This document shows, piece after piece, positions 36,347 through 45,595 of a stretch of 64,000 nt of DNA; position 1 is the first letter of the stretch; the number at the start of each line of letters is the position of its first letter. The DNA lies in assembly GCA_947497985.1 (NCBI GenBank), contig CANMIX010000008.1:156349-220348 (forward strand), read 5' to 3'. This stretch comes from an uncultured Paracoccaceae bacterium (GTDB lineage: Bacteria > Pseudomonadota > Alphaproteobacteria > Rhodobacterales > Rhodobacteraceae). Both the position numbers and the translations under genes were made by a program. The notes beneath the pieces were generated by a model, which saw nothing but the letters and a program-made list of their open reading frames with translations, had not been told where the DNA came from and did not search any database.

Positions 36347-36976
36347 GTGATTGATACGCTTACATTGCTGACCTTTGTTCCGGCGGCACTGGCCCTGAAT
36401 ATCACGCCGGGTGCGGATATGGTGTTTTGCATCACCCAAGGGGCGCGGTCCGGCCCGCGCGCAGCGGTGCTCGCCAGCGCAGGCGTGGCCCTAGGCGGTT
36501 TGATTCACGTGACACTTGCGGGTCTTGGCCTTGGGGCACTAGTGGGGCAAGTCCCTGTGGTGTTTGAGGTGATCCGTTGGATCGGCGTTGCCTATCTGCT
36601 GTATCTGGCTTGGGGGGCGTTTCGACCCAAGGGCGGCAAGAGGGCTGAGACCGGGCAAATTGAACTTTCCAAGGGTTCTGCATTTCGCAGCGGCCTGTTT
36701 GTAAATCTGTCCAACCCCAAGGTGATCCTGTTTGTGTTGGCGTTTTTGCCGCAGTTCATCTCACCCGAGGCGGGGTCCATATTGGGCCAGTTCCTCGTGC
36801 TGGGCGCGATCATTTCCTTGGGTGGGTTTCTGATCAATGGCGGTGTGGGCGTGATGGCCGGGCGGCTGGGACATGCGCTTTCGGCGGGCTCGGGCCTGTC
36901 GACTTGGCTGGAACGTATTACAGGCGGCATCTTTGCCGCGTTGGCGGTGCGACTGGCCGTTATGGAAAGGATCTAA
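36347..36976 (+). CDS. LysE-family translocator
   Basis: The 209-residue membrane protein has the LysE/RhtB pattern. The N-terminal PAALALNITPGADMVFCITQGARSGPRAA is followed by about six membrane helices, including LFVNLSNPKVILFVLAFLPQF. Such proteins export amino acids or homoserine-like metabolites. The start is GTG at 36347, with AAAGGAAA upstream, 4 bases after udg. MoaB follows 5 bases after its stop. Confidence 0.88.
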   Translation: MIDTLTLLTFVPAALALNITPGADMVFCITQGARSGPRAAVLASAGVALGGLIHVTLAGLGLGALVGQVPVVFEVIRWIGVAYLLYLAWGAFRPKGGKRAETGQIELSKGSAFRSGLFVNLSNPKVILFVLAFLPQFISPEAGSILGQFLVLGAIISLGGFLINGGVGVMAGRLGHALSAGSGLSTWLERITGGIFAALAVRLAVMERI

Positions 36977-36981
36977 AGGAT

Positions 36982-37524
36982 ATGTCCCGCATTGACGAGA
37001 CCAGAGAATTTATCCCCGTGCGCATTGCTATTTTGACGGTGTCTGACAGTCGCAGCCTTGAGGAGGACCGCTCTGGGCAGGTGCTGGTAGACCGGTTGAC
37101 GGCCGCGGGTCATAGCCTGGCGGATCGCAAAATTCTGCCTGATGAACGCCAGGAGATTGCCGATCAATTGCGCATCTGGGTCGCGGACGACACCGTGGAT
37201 GTGGTGATCACCACAGGCGGCACCGGGCTAACCGGGCGTGACGTCACGATCGAGGCCCATCGCGATGTCTATGAAAAAGAGATCGACGCCTTTGGTACGG
37301 TTTTCACGACCGTTTCCATGCAGAAAATCGGCACATCTGCTGTCCAATCCCGTGCAACCGGCGGTGTTGCGGGTGCCACTTACCTGTTTGCATTGCCGGG
37401 CAGTCCCGGTGCTTGCAAGGATGGGTGGGACGAAATCCTGTCAAAACAACTTGATTACCGGCATTTGCCCTGTAATTTCGTCGAAATAATGCCCAGATTG
37501 GACGAACATTTGCGACGGAAGTGA
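36982..37524 (+). CDS. moaB: Molybdenum cofactor biosynthesis protein MoaB
   Basis: The 180-residue MoaB/Mog family protein has ILTVSDSRSLEEDRSG, VITTGGTGLTGRDVTIEA and ATYLFALPGSPGACKDGW. It binds molybdopterin and acts in its adenylation. It ends an operon with udg and lysE, which have no evident functional link to it. ATG 36982 follows AAAGGA. Confidence 0.93.
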   Translation: MSRIDETREFIPVRIAILTVSDSRSLEEDRSGQVLVDRLTAAGHSLADRKILPDERQEIADQLRIWVADDTVDVVITTGGTGLTGRDVTIEAHRDVYEKEIDAFGTVFTTVSMQKIGTSAVQSRATGGVAGATYLFALPGSPGACKDGWDEILSKQLDYRHLPCNFVEIMPRLDEHLRRK

Positions 37525-37626
37525 TCTACTTCTGCGTGAAAGCTCGTAACAGACCGGCAATCTTGATACAGTTTGCCGAGCGACTTTGATGGGGTTCACC
37601 CATCGAGAGCCAAAAAGGATCTTGGG

Positions 37627-39093
37627 ATGCGCTTTCTGCGGCAAAGCCTCGTCGGCCTCTTCTTCACAGCGCTTGCGTTGGGACTTGTGGCCTATGCTGG
37701 GCAAATTATGTTCACCGCAATTTATGCTTATTTAAATGAAGAGACCCGCCAGCGTCCAGCGCGTGAGCGGGTATTTACGGTCAATGTTGTCACGGCTGAA
37801 GCCAGCGAAGAGCATCCGGAATTGGTGGCCTTCGGACGGGTTGAAAGCCGCCGACGGTTGGAGCTGCGGGTGCCTGTGGCAGGGCGCGTGGTCTGGCTGT
37901 CGGAGAGTTTTGTCGAGGGCGGCGTCGTCACTGCAGGCGATGTCTTGGTCGAGTTGGACCCAGCTGATGCCCGCGCGACACTTGCCAATGCCGAAGCCGA
38001 TCAAATGGATGCCGCGGCAGAAACACGGGATGCGGCCCGGGCCTTGGAGCTTGCCCGTGATGAATTGAGCGCGGCCGAAGAACAGGCCGATTTGCGCACC
38101 CGTGCCTTTCAACGGCAAAAAGACCTGCAGTCGCGTGGCGTTGGCACTGCCGCTGCGGTGGAAGAAGCCGAATTGGTCGCAGCACAAGCACGTCAGTCGG
38201 TCATTACCCGCAGACAGGCGTTGAGCCAGGCAGAAGCCCGCGTGGATCAGGCCGCGACACGTGAGGTGCGCGCCGCCCTCTCGGTGGACACGGCACAGCG
38301 CGATCTGGACGATATGACCGTCGTTGCAGAGTTCTCCGGCACACTTGAAGAGGTTTCCTTGGTGAAAGGGCGGTTGGTCTCGGCCAACGAGAAGCTTGCG
38401 GATTTGGTGGATCCTGGTCAGCTTGAAGCCGCGTTCAGGGTCTCAACTGTGCAATATGCACGTCTCTTGGATCCGGATGGCCGTTTGCTAGCCTTGCCGG
38501 TAACTGCACGGCTGGATGCAACTGGGGCCGACCTTGACGCACAGGGGGTGATATCACGTGACAGCGGCGCCGCAGGTGGTGGGCAGACCGGGCGATTGAT
38601 CTATGCCCGCCTTGAAACTGCACTTGGCTTCAAACCAGATGATTTTGTCACCGTGTCCGTGCGCGAACCTGCCGTGCGTGGCGTTATTCGTGTTGCCGCA
38701 TCCGCGCTGGGATCTGATGGCACGGTTCTGATCCTTGGCGAGGAAAACCGCCTGCACAGCCTCAATGTGGAATTGATACGGCGCCAGGGGGATGATGTCT
38801 TGATCCGCGGTTCAGGCCTTGTCGGGCGTGAGATCGTGGTTGGTCGCACACCTCTTTTGGGGAGCGGTATCCTTGTCACGCCTTTGCGCAAGAGCCTAGA
38901 CGGCGCGCCGGCTAAGACCACCGAACAGGATATGATCGAACTAACGGACGAGCATCGTGCTCGTTTGGTTTCCTTTGTCGAAGGAAACAAACAGATGCCG
39001 GACGCCGCCAAGAAGCGCGTTCTGGGCCAATTGGATAAACCCGAGGTGCCTGCGGCCCTTGTGGACCGCATTGAATCCCGGATGGGGGGCTAA
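37627..39093 (+). CDS. RND efflux periplasmic adaptor (membrane fusion protein)
   Basis: The 488-residue protein has an N-terminal membrane anchor (about 7-33) and a lipoyl/barrel-sandwich half (VPVAGRVVWLSESFVEGGVV). A long alpha-hairpin of Ala/Glu-rich coiled coil (about 125-230) follows, then the second barrel-sandwich half (MTVVAEFSGTLEEVSLVKG) and the beta-barrel domain. It links the inner-membrane RND pump encoded next to an outer-membrane channel, which is not encoded here. ATG 37627 begins MRFLRQSLVG. Confidence 0.9.
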   Translation: MRFLRQSLVGLFFTALALGLVAYAGQIMFTAIYAYLNEETRQRPARERVFTVNVVTAEASEEHPELVAFGRVESRRRLELRVPVAGRVVWLSESFVEGGVVTAGDVLVELDPADARATLANAEADQMDAAAETRDAARALELARDELSAAEEQADLRTRAFQRQKDLQSRGVGTAAAVEEAELVAAQARQSVITRRQALSQAEARVDQAATREVRAALSVDTAQRDLDDMTVVAEFSGTLEEVSLVKGRLVSANEKLADLVDPGQLEAAFRVSTVQYARLLDPDGRLLALPVTARLDATGADLDAQGVISRDSGAAGGGQTGRLIYARLETALGFKPDDFVTVSVREPAVRGVIRVAASALGSDGTVLILGEENRLHSLNVELIRRQGDDVLIRGSGLVGREIVVGRTPLLGSGILVTPLRKSLDGAPAKTTEQDMIELTDEHRARLVSFVEGNKQMPDAAKKRVLGQLDKPEVPAALVDRIESRMGG

Positions 39094-39096
39094 CCA

Positions 39097-42000
39097 ATGT
39101 CACGAGATTTGCCAGAACCCGCACAAGGCATCCTGTCTTACTTTACGCGTCACAAAACTGCGGCCAACTTGCTGCTGGTTATCCTGCTAGCGCTTGGCGC
39201 TGCGGCGATCCCCAATATGCGGGCGCAGTTTTTTCCGGATGTGATTTCTGAAACCGTCAGCGTGGGCGTCACCTGGGATGACGCAGGTCCCGAAGACGTT
39301 GATGCTGCGATTGTCCAGGCGTTGGAGCCTGTGCTGCTGGCGGTGGACGGGGTGGCCTCGACAGAGTCTACCTCTCGTGAAGGCAACGCATCCATCCAAT
39401 TAGAGTTTGAACCTGGTTGGGACATGGCGCGTGCAGCGGATGATGTACAGACCGCCGTAGACACAGTCACGACGCTTCCGGAAGAGGCGGATGATCCAAC
39501 GGTGCGCCGCGGTGGTTGGCGTGATCGTGTGACAGATGTCGTGATCTCAGGGCCCATTGATCCGGAACAGCTCGCGCAGTTCGCGGATGAACTGGTCGTG
39601 CGCCTGTTTGATGTGGGCGTCACCCGGACCACAATCCGGGGTGTTGCGGCGCCGCAGACCATTGTCGAAGTACCCTCATCGCAGTTGATCGCGAATGATA
39701 TCACGTTGACCCAGATCGCCGATGCCATCGCAGGCGAGGTGGACGCCAACCCCGCCGGTGAGGTCGAGGGGGCAAATGCCCGTGTGCGCACCGGCAGCGA
39801 ACGACGCGATCCCGAAGAGCTGATCGCCATCGTCTTGCGGGTCAATGAGGATGGATCTGTTCTGACTGTCGGCGATGTCGCGTCGATCCGGGTGGACGGG
39901 GTCACGCGCGAGCGCTCTTATTTTGTGGGTTCGGATCGTGCAATGTCGATCCGGGTGGACCGATCAGACCAGGGCGATGCGATTGAAATTCAAAAAACGG
40001 TCGAAGAGACCGTCGCGACCTTTCAGGAGACCTTGCCGCAAGGGGTGTCCGCGCGGCTCATTCGTACCCGTGCCGAGGCAATTTCTGGTCGTTTGAACAT
40101 CCTGTTGGACAACGGCCTGATGGGGCTTGGCCTGGTGATGCTGTTACTGTTCCTGTTCCTCAATGCGCGCATCGCGTTTTGGGTGGCCGCAGGTATCCCA
40201 GCCGCCATGTTTGCCGCCGTCGCAGTGATGTATGCAGCGGGGCTGACGATCAATATGGTCAGCCTCTTTGGGTTGATTATCACCCTAGGCATCGTGGTGG
40301 ATGACGCGATCGTTGTGGGCGAACACGCCGATTTCCGAGTTCGCCGTCTGGGTGAAAGCCCAACACGCGCTGCAGAAAACGCCGCCCGCCGCATGGCCTT
40401 GCCGGTGATTGCCGCGGCGATCACCACCATTATTGCCTTTTTTGGATTGACCAACATCAGCGGCCGTTTTGGAGAGCTGATCCGCGATATCCCTTATACG
40501 GTGATCGCGGTTCTGGCCGCGTCCTTGGTGGAATGTTTCCTGATTTTGCCTAACCACATGGCCCATGCGCTGTCTCACGCGCAGCAGGGCAATTGGTATG
40601 AATACCCGAACCGCATGGTCGACAAAGGGTTCCGCTGGTCCCGCGAAAACCTGTTCCGCCCGTTAATGGGGATTGTTGTCCAGGCACGTTATGCGGTTTT
40701 GGCTGGGGCTTTGTTGTTGCTGGCCTCGCAGATGGTGCTGTTTATTGGCGGAGATGTGCGTTGGCGGTTCTTTAACGCGCCGGAACGGGGATCAGTTACA
40801 GGTAATTTCGCGATGGCAGAGGGCGCAACCCGTGCGGATTCACTGGCGATGATGCGCGAAATGCAACGCGCCACCGAAGAACTGGGCCGAGAGTACGAAG
40901 AACGCCATGGCCGCAACCCACTTGATTTTGTGATGGCTGAGGTCGGCGGAAACGCCGGTCGTGGGCTTGGCGGTGTCGACAGCAAGGATGCCGACCTTTT
41001 GGGCGGTATTTCGATTGAACTGATTGACGCAGATTTGCGCCCTTATTCGTCCTTTGCCTTTGTGGGTGAGTTGCAAGAGCGCGTGCAGCGGCATCCCTTG
41101 TCCGAGGTCGTCTCCTTTCGGGGATGGCGGTCGGGGCCGGGGGGCGATGCCTTGGACGTGCAGTTCTATGGAAGCGATCTGGACGTGTTGAAAGCTTCCG
41201 CCGAAGATCTAAAAACTGCCTTAGCTGGATACGGCGAAGTTTCCGCCGTCGAGGATACGCTGTCCTATGACAAGGACGAATTGGTTCTGGATCTTACGCC
41301 GCAAGGGCAAGCGCTTGAATTCTCGGTTGAGGATCTGGGGCGTGTTCTGCGTGCCCGCCTTGGCGGGATCGAGGCCGCGACCTATCCAGATGGTCCGCGC
41401 AATGCCGAAATCAGGGTCGAGCTCCCTTCGGGCGAATTGTCGGCGGATTTTCTGGAAACCATGCAGCTGCGCGCGCCCAATGGAAGTTATGTGCCGCTGG
41501 CGGATATCGTTTATGTCTCACGTCAAAGCGGGTTCACATCCGTGCAACGTGAAAATGGCCTGCGCGTGCTGAGCGTGACCGGTGACATTTCCGAAGATGA
41601 CCCAGCTCGCGCAGCTGAAATCATTGAGACATTGGAGCAGGAAATTCTGCCCAAAATTGCGAGTGAGCGTCAGGTCGAATGGCAACTCGCAGGCCTCAGC
41701 GAACAAGAAGACACGTTCCTGACCGATGCCCGCGATGCGTTGATCCTGGTTCTGACCGGGATTTATCTGGTCCTGGCCTGGATTTTTGGCAGCTGGACCC
41801 GGCCCATTGTGGTGATGGCCATCATTCCGTTTGGACTGGTCGGTACCATTTGGGGGCACTATTTGTGGGGCGTTCCCCTGTCGATGTTTACGGTCGTCGG
41901 TCTGTTGGGGATGACGGGTATTATTATCAACGACTCCATCGTCTTGGTCACAACCATCGACGAATATGCCGAGACACGCGGATTGCGTCCGTCGATCATC

Positions 42001-42489
42001 GACGGTGCTGCGGACCGTCTGCGGCCCGTTTTGCTGACCACTTTGACCACTGTTCTGGGCCTAGCTCCGCTGATGTATGAAGGGTCGCAACAGGCGCAAT
42101 TCCTGAAACCGACGGTGATTACACTGGTTTACGGGCTTGGCTTTGGCATGGTGTTGGTCCTTTTGGTGGTGCCAGCCATGATCGCTATTCAGGAAGATGT
42201 ACAGCGGGTACGCACCGCCATGCGCCGTGGTTTCCGGTATGCCGGTCTAATGCCGCTGTTGTCGGGGGTGACGATTGCGCTGGTCGCGCTCTTTGCACTG
42301 ACGCTGGGGTGGGTCATGGCGACGGGTCACCTGTGGCCGCCACTGGCTGACGCCTTGCCGCAGGCCGATGCAATTGCGCCGTTGTCAGTTGCCCTGCTGA
42401 TCTTTGCTGGGACCACTGGCGCGGTCTGTGCGATTGGATATGGTGTTGGCAGTCTGCGCTACTTAGCGTCGCGCAAAACCCGCGCCTGA
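39097..42489 (+). CDS. RND-family efflux transporter permease
   Basis: The 1130-residue protein has the AcrB-like layout: an N-terminal helix, two large periplasmic loops and two groups of membrane helices. The proton-relay Asp pair is in GIVVDDAIVVGEHADF in TM4. The end carries two extra hydrophobic helices (about 1045-1070 and 1090-1115), which makes it longer than the usual 1020-1050 residues. The substrate is unknown; no regulator is adjacent. Its 3' end overlaps the convergent Nudix gene by 31 bases. Confidence 0.93.
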   Translation: MSRDLPEPAQGILSYFTRHKTAANLLLVILLALGAAAIPNMRAQFFPDVISETVSVGVTWDDAGPEDVDAAIVQALEPVLLAVDGVASTESTSREGNASIQLEFEPGWDMARAADDVQTAVDTVTTLPEEADDPTVRRGGWRDRVTDVVISGPIDPEQLAQFADELVVRLFDVGVTRTTIRGVAAPQTIVEVPSSQLIANDITLTQIADAIAGEVDANPAGEVEGANARVRTGSERRDPEELIAIVLRVNEDGSVLTVGDVASIRVDGVTRERSYFVGSDRAMSIRVDRSDQGDAIEIQKTVEETVATFQETLPQGVSARLIRTRAEAISGRLNILLDNGLMGLGLVMLLLFLFLNARIAFWVAAGIPAAMFAAVAVMYAAGLTINMVSLFGLIITLGIVVDDAIVVGEHADFRVRRLGESPTRAAENAARRMALPVIAAAITTIIAFFGLTNISGRFGELIRDIPYTVIAVLAASLVECFLILPNHMAHALSHAQQGNWYEYPNRMVDKGFRWSRENLFRPLMGIVVQARYAVLAGALLLLASQMVLFIGGDVRWRFFNAPERGSVTGNFAMAEGATRADSLAMMREMQRATEELGREYEERHGRNPLDFVMAEVGGNAGRGLGGVDSKDADLLGGISIELIDADLRPYSSFAFVGELQERVQRHPLSEVVSFRGWRSGPGGDALDVQFYGSDLDVLKASAEDLKTALAGYGEVSAVEDTLSYDKDELVLDLTPQGQALEFSVEDLGRVLRARLGGIEAATYPDGPRNAEIRVELPSGELSADFLETMQLRAPNGSYVPLADIVYVSRQSGFTSVQRENGLRVLSVTGDISEDDPARAAEIIETLEQEILPKIASERQVEWQLAGLSEQEDTFLTDARDALILVLTGIYLVLAWIFGSWTRPIVVMAIIPFGLVGTIWGHYLWGVPLSMFTVVGLLGMTGIIINDSIVLVTTIDEYAETRGLRPSIIDGAADRLRPVLLTTLTTVLGLAPLMYEGSQQAQFLKPTVITLVYGLGFGMVLVLLVVPAMIAIQEDVQRVRTAMRRGFRYAGLMPLLSGVTIALVALFALTLGWVMATGHLWPPLADALPQADAIAPLSVALLIFAGTTGAVCAIGYGVGSLRYLASRKTRA

Positions 42490-42908
42490 GCGGCGCGGGC
42501 GACCTCTGCCACTTGGGGCAAAAGATCCAGCCCCAAGTGTTCGATCTGATCGACAGGCACCCAGCGTGCATCGGCCGCATCATCCAACGGTGTTGGGGAG
42601 CCGGATACATAGGAACATATTACGGCGCCTAACACATAATGCATCGTGACGGTGCCCGTGTCGTCAGCCTCGATCACGTCCACGGGGGGTAACGTTTCAA
42701 GTGCGGTGGCTGTGACATCGGTTTCTTCTAGCAGTTCGCGCACCGCAGCCTGAACAAGCGTTTCGCCCCACTCGACATGCCCGCCGGGAAAGCCCCAAGC
42801 GCCGCGATTTGGATCTTTGCCGCGTTGCACCAGAATAACATGGGGCAGGCCGTCGATCATATGACAGACGGCCGCAATGGCGCCAAGCACAGGTCGTTGT
42901 GGGCTCAT
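42459..42908 (-). CDS. Nudix hydrolase
   Basis: The 149-residue protein has a clear Nudix box, GGHVEWGETLVQAAVRELLEETDV in outline, with the G-x5-E-x7-RELLEE core at about 46-66. Such enzymes hydrolyse nucleoside diphosphates linked to another group X. The substrate cannot be assigned. Its start overlaps the end of the DsbD-like gene by 4 bases, so the two are co-transcribed. Confidence 0.9.
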   Translation of the reverse strand: MSPQRPVLGAIAAVCHMIDGLPHVILVQRGKDPNRGAWGFPGGHVEWGETLVQAAVRELLEETDVTATALETLPPVDVIEADDTGTVTMHYVLGAVICSYVSGSPTPLDDAADARWVPVDQIEHLGLDLLPQVAEVARAAQARVLRDAK

Positions 42909-43735
42909 CCGGTTGTGCAGCCCTGGATGTCTACCGCGTGAGACTGGCCCAGCACGGTTATGCGTACCGCCGATCGGTCAACTGCGACGAGAGAGTCGTC
43001 GACACTGTAAAATTCGGTCTCGGCCACCAAAACGCGCCCCTCGCGGCGGGCCTGCGTATTGCCCGCCTGCAAATAGGGCGAGCCGGGTTCAATCACCGCA
43101 ATCTCTGTCCCGCCGGCGGAAGGCATGGTGATGTTGGCGGTGACTTTCATGCCGTATTCGGTGGGTGAGAGCCTGCAAGTTGCAGATTTCACGCCGCCTT
43201 CACGTGCCGAAAATGGGCGGCTCGCCAAAGCAGCTAAGATCGCGGGATTGCGTTTTGCCGAAGTGTCCAACGTGTGGTCAAAGCTCAACTGAGAGGGGAC
43301 GCAAACTTCGCGGCAGATCCCGATCCCAACGCGCCCCTTCAGGGTCACAGGCTCCCCTGTGCGCTGCGGCGTGATCTCAACCGGTAGAACCATCTGGTCG
43401 TGATAGCCCAACGTCTGATAACCGGATGTCAGAAACACTTCCGGGGCCGGCCAGGTGATTTCTACATTTGCAACGTTTTGCGACCCTTGCCATGAGAAAC
43501 TGGGCGGAATGCCGGCATCGCCCGGCGTGCGCCAATATGTTTTCCACCCGTCCGACAGTGTGACCCGAACGGCTCCCAGAAGGGTGCCATCTTTGGTCTC
43601 GCCGCCGTCCAGAATGTCCAAACGCACCAGATCGTCTGGCAGGTTTTGAGCCTGAGCAACAGACACGGTCATCGCAGTCGCCAGCGTCAAGCCGACAACA
43701 AAGGTTAGGGCGGAAAGGGGCGTAAATCTCATCAT
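42905..43735 (-). CDS. Secreted DsbD N-terminal-domain-like protein
   Basis: The 276-residue protein has a signal peptide ending SVAQAQ (about residues 1-29) followed by a DsbD-alpha-like immunoglobulin fold (WKTYWRTPGDAGIPPSFSW, then GYHDQMVLPVEI). The cysteine pair lies in GICREVCVPSQ. Full DsbD also has a membrane domain and a thioredoxin-like domain, and both are absent, so this is a stand-alone periplasmic module. It may accept or pass electrons in thiol chemistry. The 158 bp upstream, shared with yqgE, shows nothing recognisable. Confidence 0.78.
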   Translation of the reverse strand: MMRFTPLSALTFVVGLTLATAMTVSVAQAQNLPDDLVRLDILDGGETKDGTLLGAVRVTLSDGWKTYWRTPGDAGIPPSFSWQGSQNVANVEITWPAPEVFLTSGYQTLGYHDQMVLPVEITPQRTGEPVTLKGRVGIGICREVCVPSQLSFDHTLDTSAKRNPAILAALASRPFSAREGGVKSATCRLSPTEYGMKVTANITMPSAGGTEIAVIEPGSPYLQAGNTQARREGRVLVAETEFYSVDDSLVAVDRSAVRITVLGQSHAVDIQGCTTG

Positions 43736-43893
43736 ACCCTTTTACATGAGCGTTAATCGTTAAGAATCCAAGCAAGCATTTTGTGATGGTGCTGTGCCAT
43801 CGCGTGAATTTGATTGCTGTGTCAGCTCTTGCGTGATGCCGTGACGGGGGGCATTGTGAAAAGGTGAAGCACAACAAAAGCGAGCGACAGCCT

Positions 43894-44451
43894 ATGGATC
43901 TGACCGGTAAACTCCTGATTGCGATGCCAGATATTGGAGATCCCCGGTTTGACCAATCCCTGATTTACCTTTGCTCTCACACAGAGGAAGGGGCAATGGG
44001 GCTGATCGTGAACAAGGCCGCAACCGGCGTGGCGTTGCGCGACATTCTTGACCAGCTTGAGATCGAAATCGAAAGTGTTTCAAACGGCGAGATCCCCGTG
44101 CGCTTTGGTGGTCCTGTTGAAACCCAACGCGGGTTTGTGCTGCATTCCGCGGAATACCAGTCCAGCGTCAGCTCGCTGAATGTGGCGGATGGGTTTTCGA
44201 TGACTGCGACACTGGACGTTTTGGAAGACCTTGGCGCCGGGCGTGGTCCTGACCAGTTTCTGGTCATGTTGGGCTATGCTGGTTGGGGCCCGGGACAGCT
44301 GGAAGCAGAAATCAGCGAAAACGGCTGGCTCACAACGGATGCCGCGCCTGATTTGATTTTTGATACTATTGATGGTGACAAATGGGTCGCCGCGCTCAAG
44401 ACACTGGGGATTGATCCGATTGTTCTGTCAGCCAGTGCAGGTCACGCGTGA
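43894..44451 (+). CDS. YqgE/AlgH family protein
   Basis: The 185-residue protein has the family signature MDLTGKLLIAMPDIGDPRFDQSLIYLC, GAMGLIVNK and RFGGPVETQRGFVLHS. The molecular role of the family is not settled. ATG 43894 matches the usual N-terminus; a GTG at 43864 would add ten residues. It converges on the Sua5 gene with 6 bases between stops. Confidence 0.88.
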   Translation: MDLTGKLLIAMPDIGDPRFDQSLIYLCSHTEEGAMGLIVNKAATGVALRDILDQLEIEIESVSNGEIPVRFGGPVETQRGFVLHSAEYQSSVSSLNVADGFSMTATLDVLEDLGAGRGPDQFLVMLGYAGWGPGQLEAEISENGWLTTDAAPDLIFDTIDGDKWVAALKTLGIDPIVLSASAGHA

Positions 44452-44457
44452 TCGAGG

Positions 44458-45408
44458 TCACTCTCGTGGTGCAGCTGCACGTCGCAGACGATCGTTGATC
44501 GCCTGGCCCAGCCCATGATCAGGAATTGGGGCCACGGCAATCGGTGCATTGCGCGCATCCAATTGGTGAAAATAATCAAACAGGTTCGCAGCAGCCTCTG
44601 CCAGATCGCCGCTTGGTGATAGGTTCAGGTCGCCGTCGCGTGTGCCAAATCCCAAATACAGCTCGTTGTCTTGTGGCGCGTCGGCCATCAAACGCACAGC
44701 GGCATTTGGAGCATAATGGGACAGCAACTGTCCCGGCGCGGTCAATGGATCACCTTGATCGCGGTCCAGAATAGGCTGACCAAGGGCGGCCTCAATCTCT
44801 TCGACGGCCAAACCGCCCGGACGCAGCAGGACGGGCGTGTCACCCGTCAGACCCACAATAGTTGATTCCAGGCCAACGCCACACGGGCCATCATCCACCA
44901 CAGCCGCAATTTTTCCGTCTAATCCAAAGTGCACATGTGCAGCCGTCGTGGGGCTGATCCGGCCAGACGGATTGGCAGAAGGTGCGGCGACCGGGCCACC
45001 CACCAGCGACAACAATCGCTGCGCGGTTGGATGTGCTGGAACGCGTACAGCCAAGGTCGACAGGCCGGCCGTCACCAAGGACGACACCCCATGTCCTTTA
45101 CGCAGTGGTAAAACCAGGGTCAAAGGGCCGGGCCAGAATGCCTGTGCCAATCGATCGGCCACGTCCGACCATTGGACGAGTTTCTTTGCTGCCTCTACAG
45201 AGGCTACATGGGCGATCAAAGGATTGAAACTGGGCCGCCCTTTGGCCGTGTATATGGCTGCGACAGTTTCACCCATCAGCGCAGAGCCGCCAAGGCCGTA
45301 AACGGTCTCTGTCGGGAAGGCGACCAGCTGGCCTGCACGCAATAGATCTGCGGCTTGCACCAGTTCGGCCTCTGACGGGCCAAGGCTGAGGGTGGAATTC
45401 GGGTTCAT
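44458..45408 (-). CDS. L-threonylcarbamoyladenylate synthase (Sua5/YrdC)
   Basis: The 316-residue protein is the long Sua5 form. The YrdC domain (about 10-205) contains VAFPTETVYGLGGSAL, KGRPSFNPLIAHV and VAAPSANPSGRISPT. The C-terminal Sua5 domain follows. It makes threonylcarbamoyl-AMP for the t6A37 modification of tRNAs that read ANN codons. It is divergent from the acyl-CoA dehydrogenase gene, with 187 bp between starts and nothing recognised there. Confidence 0.93.
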   Translation of the reverse strand: MNPNSTLSLGPSEAELVQAADLLRAGQLVAFPTETVYGLGGSALMGETVAAIYTAKGRPSFNPLIAHVASVEAAKKLVQWSDVADRLAQAFWPGPLTLVLPLRKGHGVSSLVTAGLSTLAVRVPAHPTAQRLLSLVGGPVAAPSANPSGRISPTTAAHVHFGLDGKIAAVVDDGPCGVGLESTIVGLTGDTPVLLRPGGLAVEEIEAALGQPILDRDQGDPLTAPGQLLSHYAPNAAVRLMADAPQDNELYLGFGTRDGDLNLSPSGDLAEAAANLFDYFHQLDARNAPIAVAPIPDHGLGQAINDRLRRAAAPRE

Positions 45409-45595
45409 GCTGTGACGCGGCGTTTGGGTTGATCAGGAGGCTGGGCCAAGTAGGTATGAAGCCCAAGGTGGCCTTGTGTAGCGCCATGCCCCCGTGAAGC
45501 CAAGGGCAGAGACAAAGCTCGGTGTTTGTATCGTATGGGCTCACACTCATATCAGCGACGCCGGATGCCCCGCAGTGACCAAAGGAAGGAAAGTC

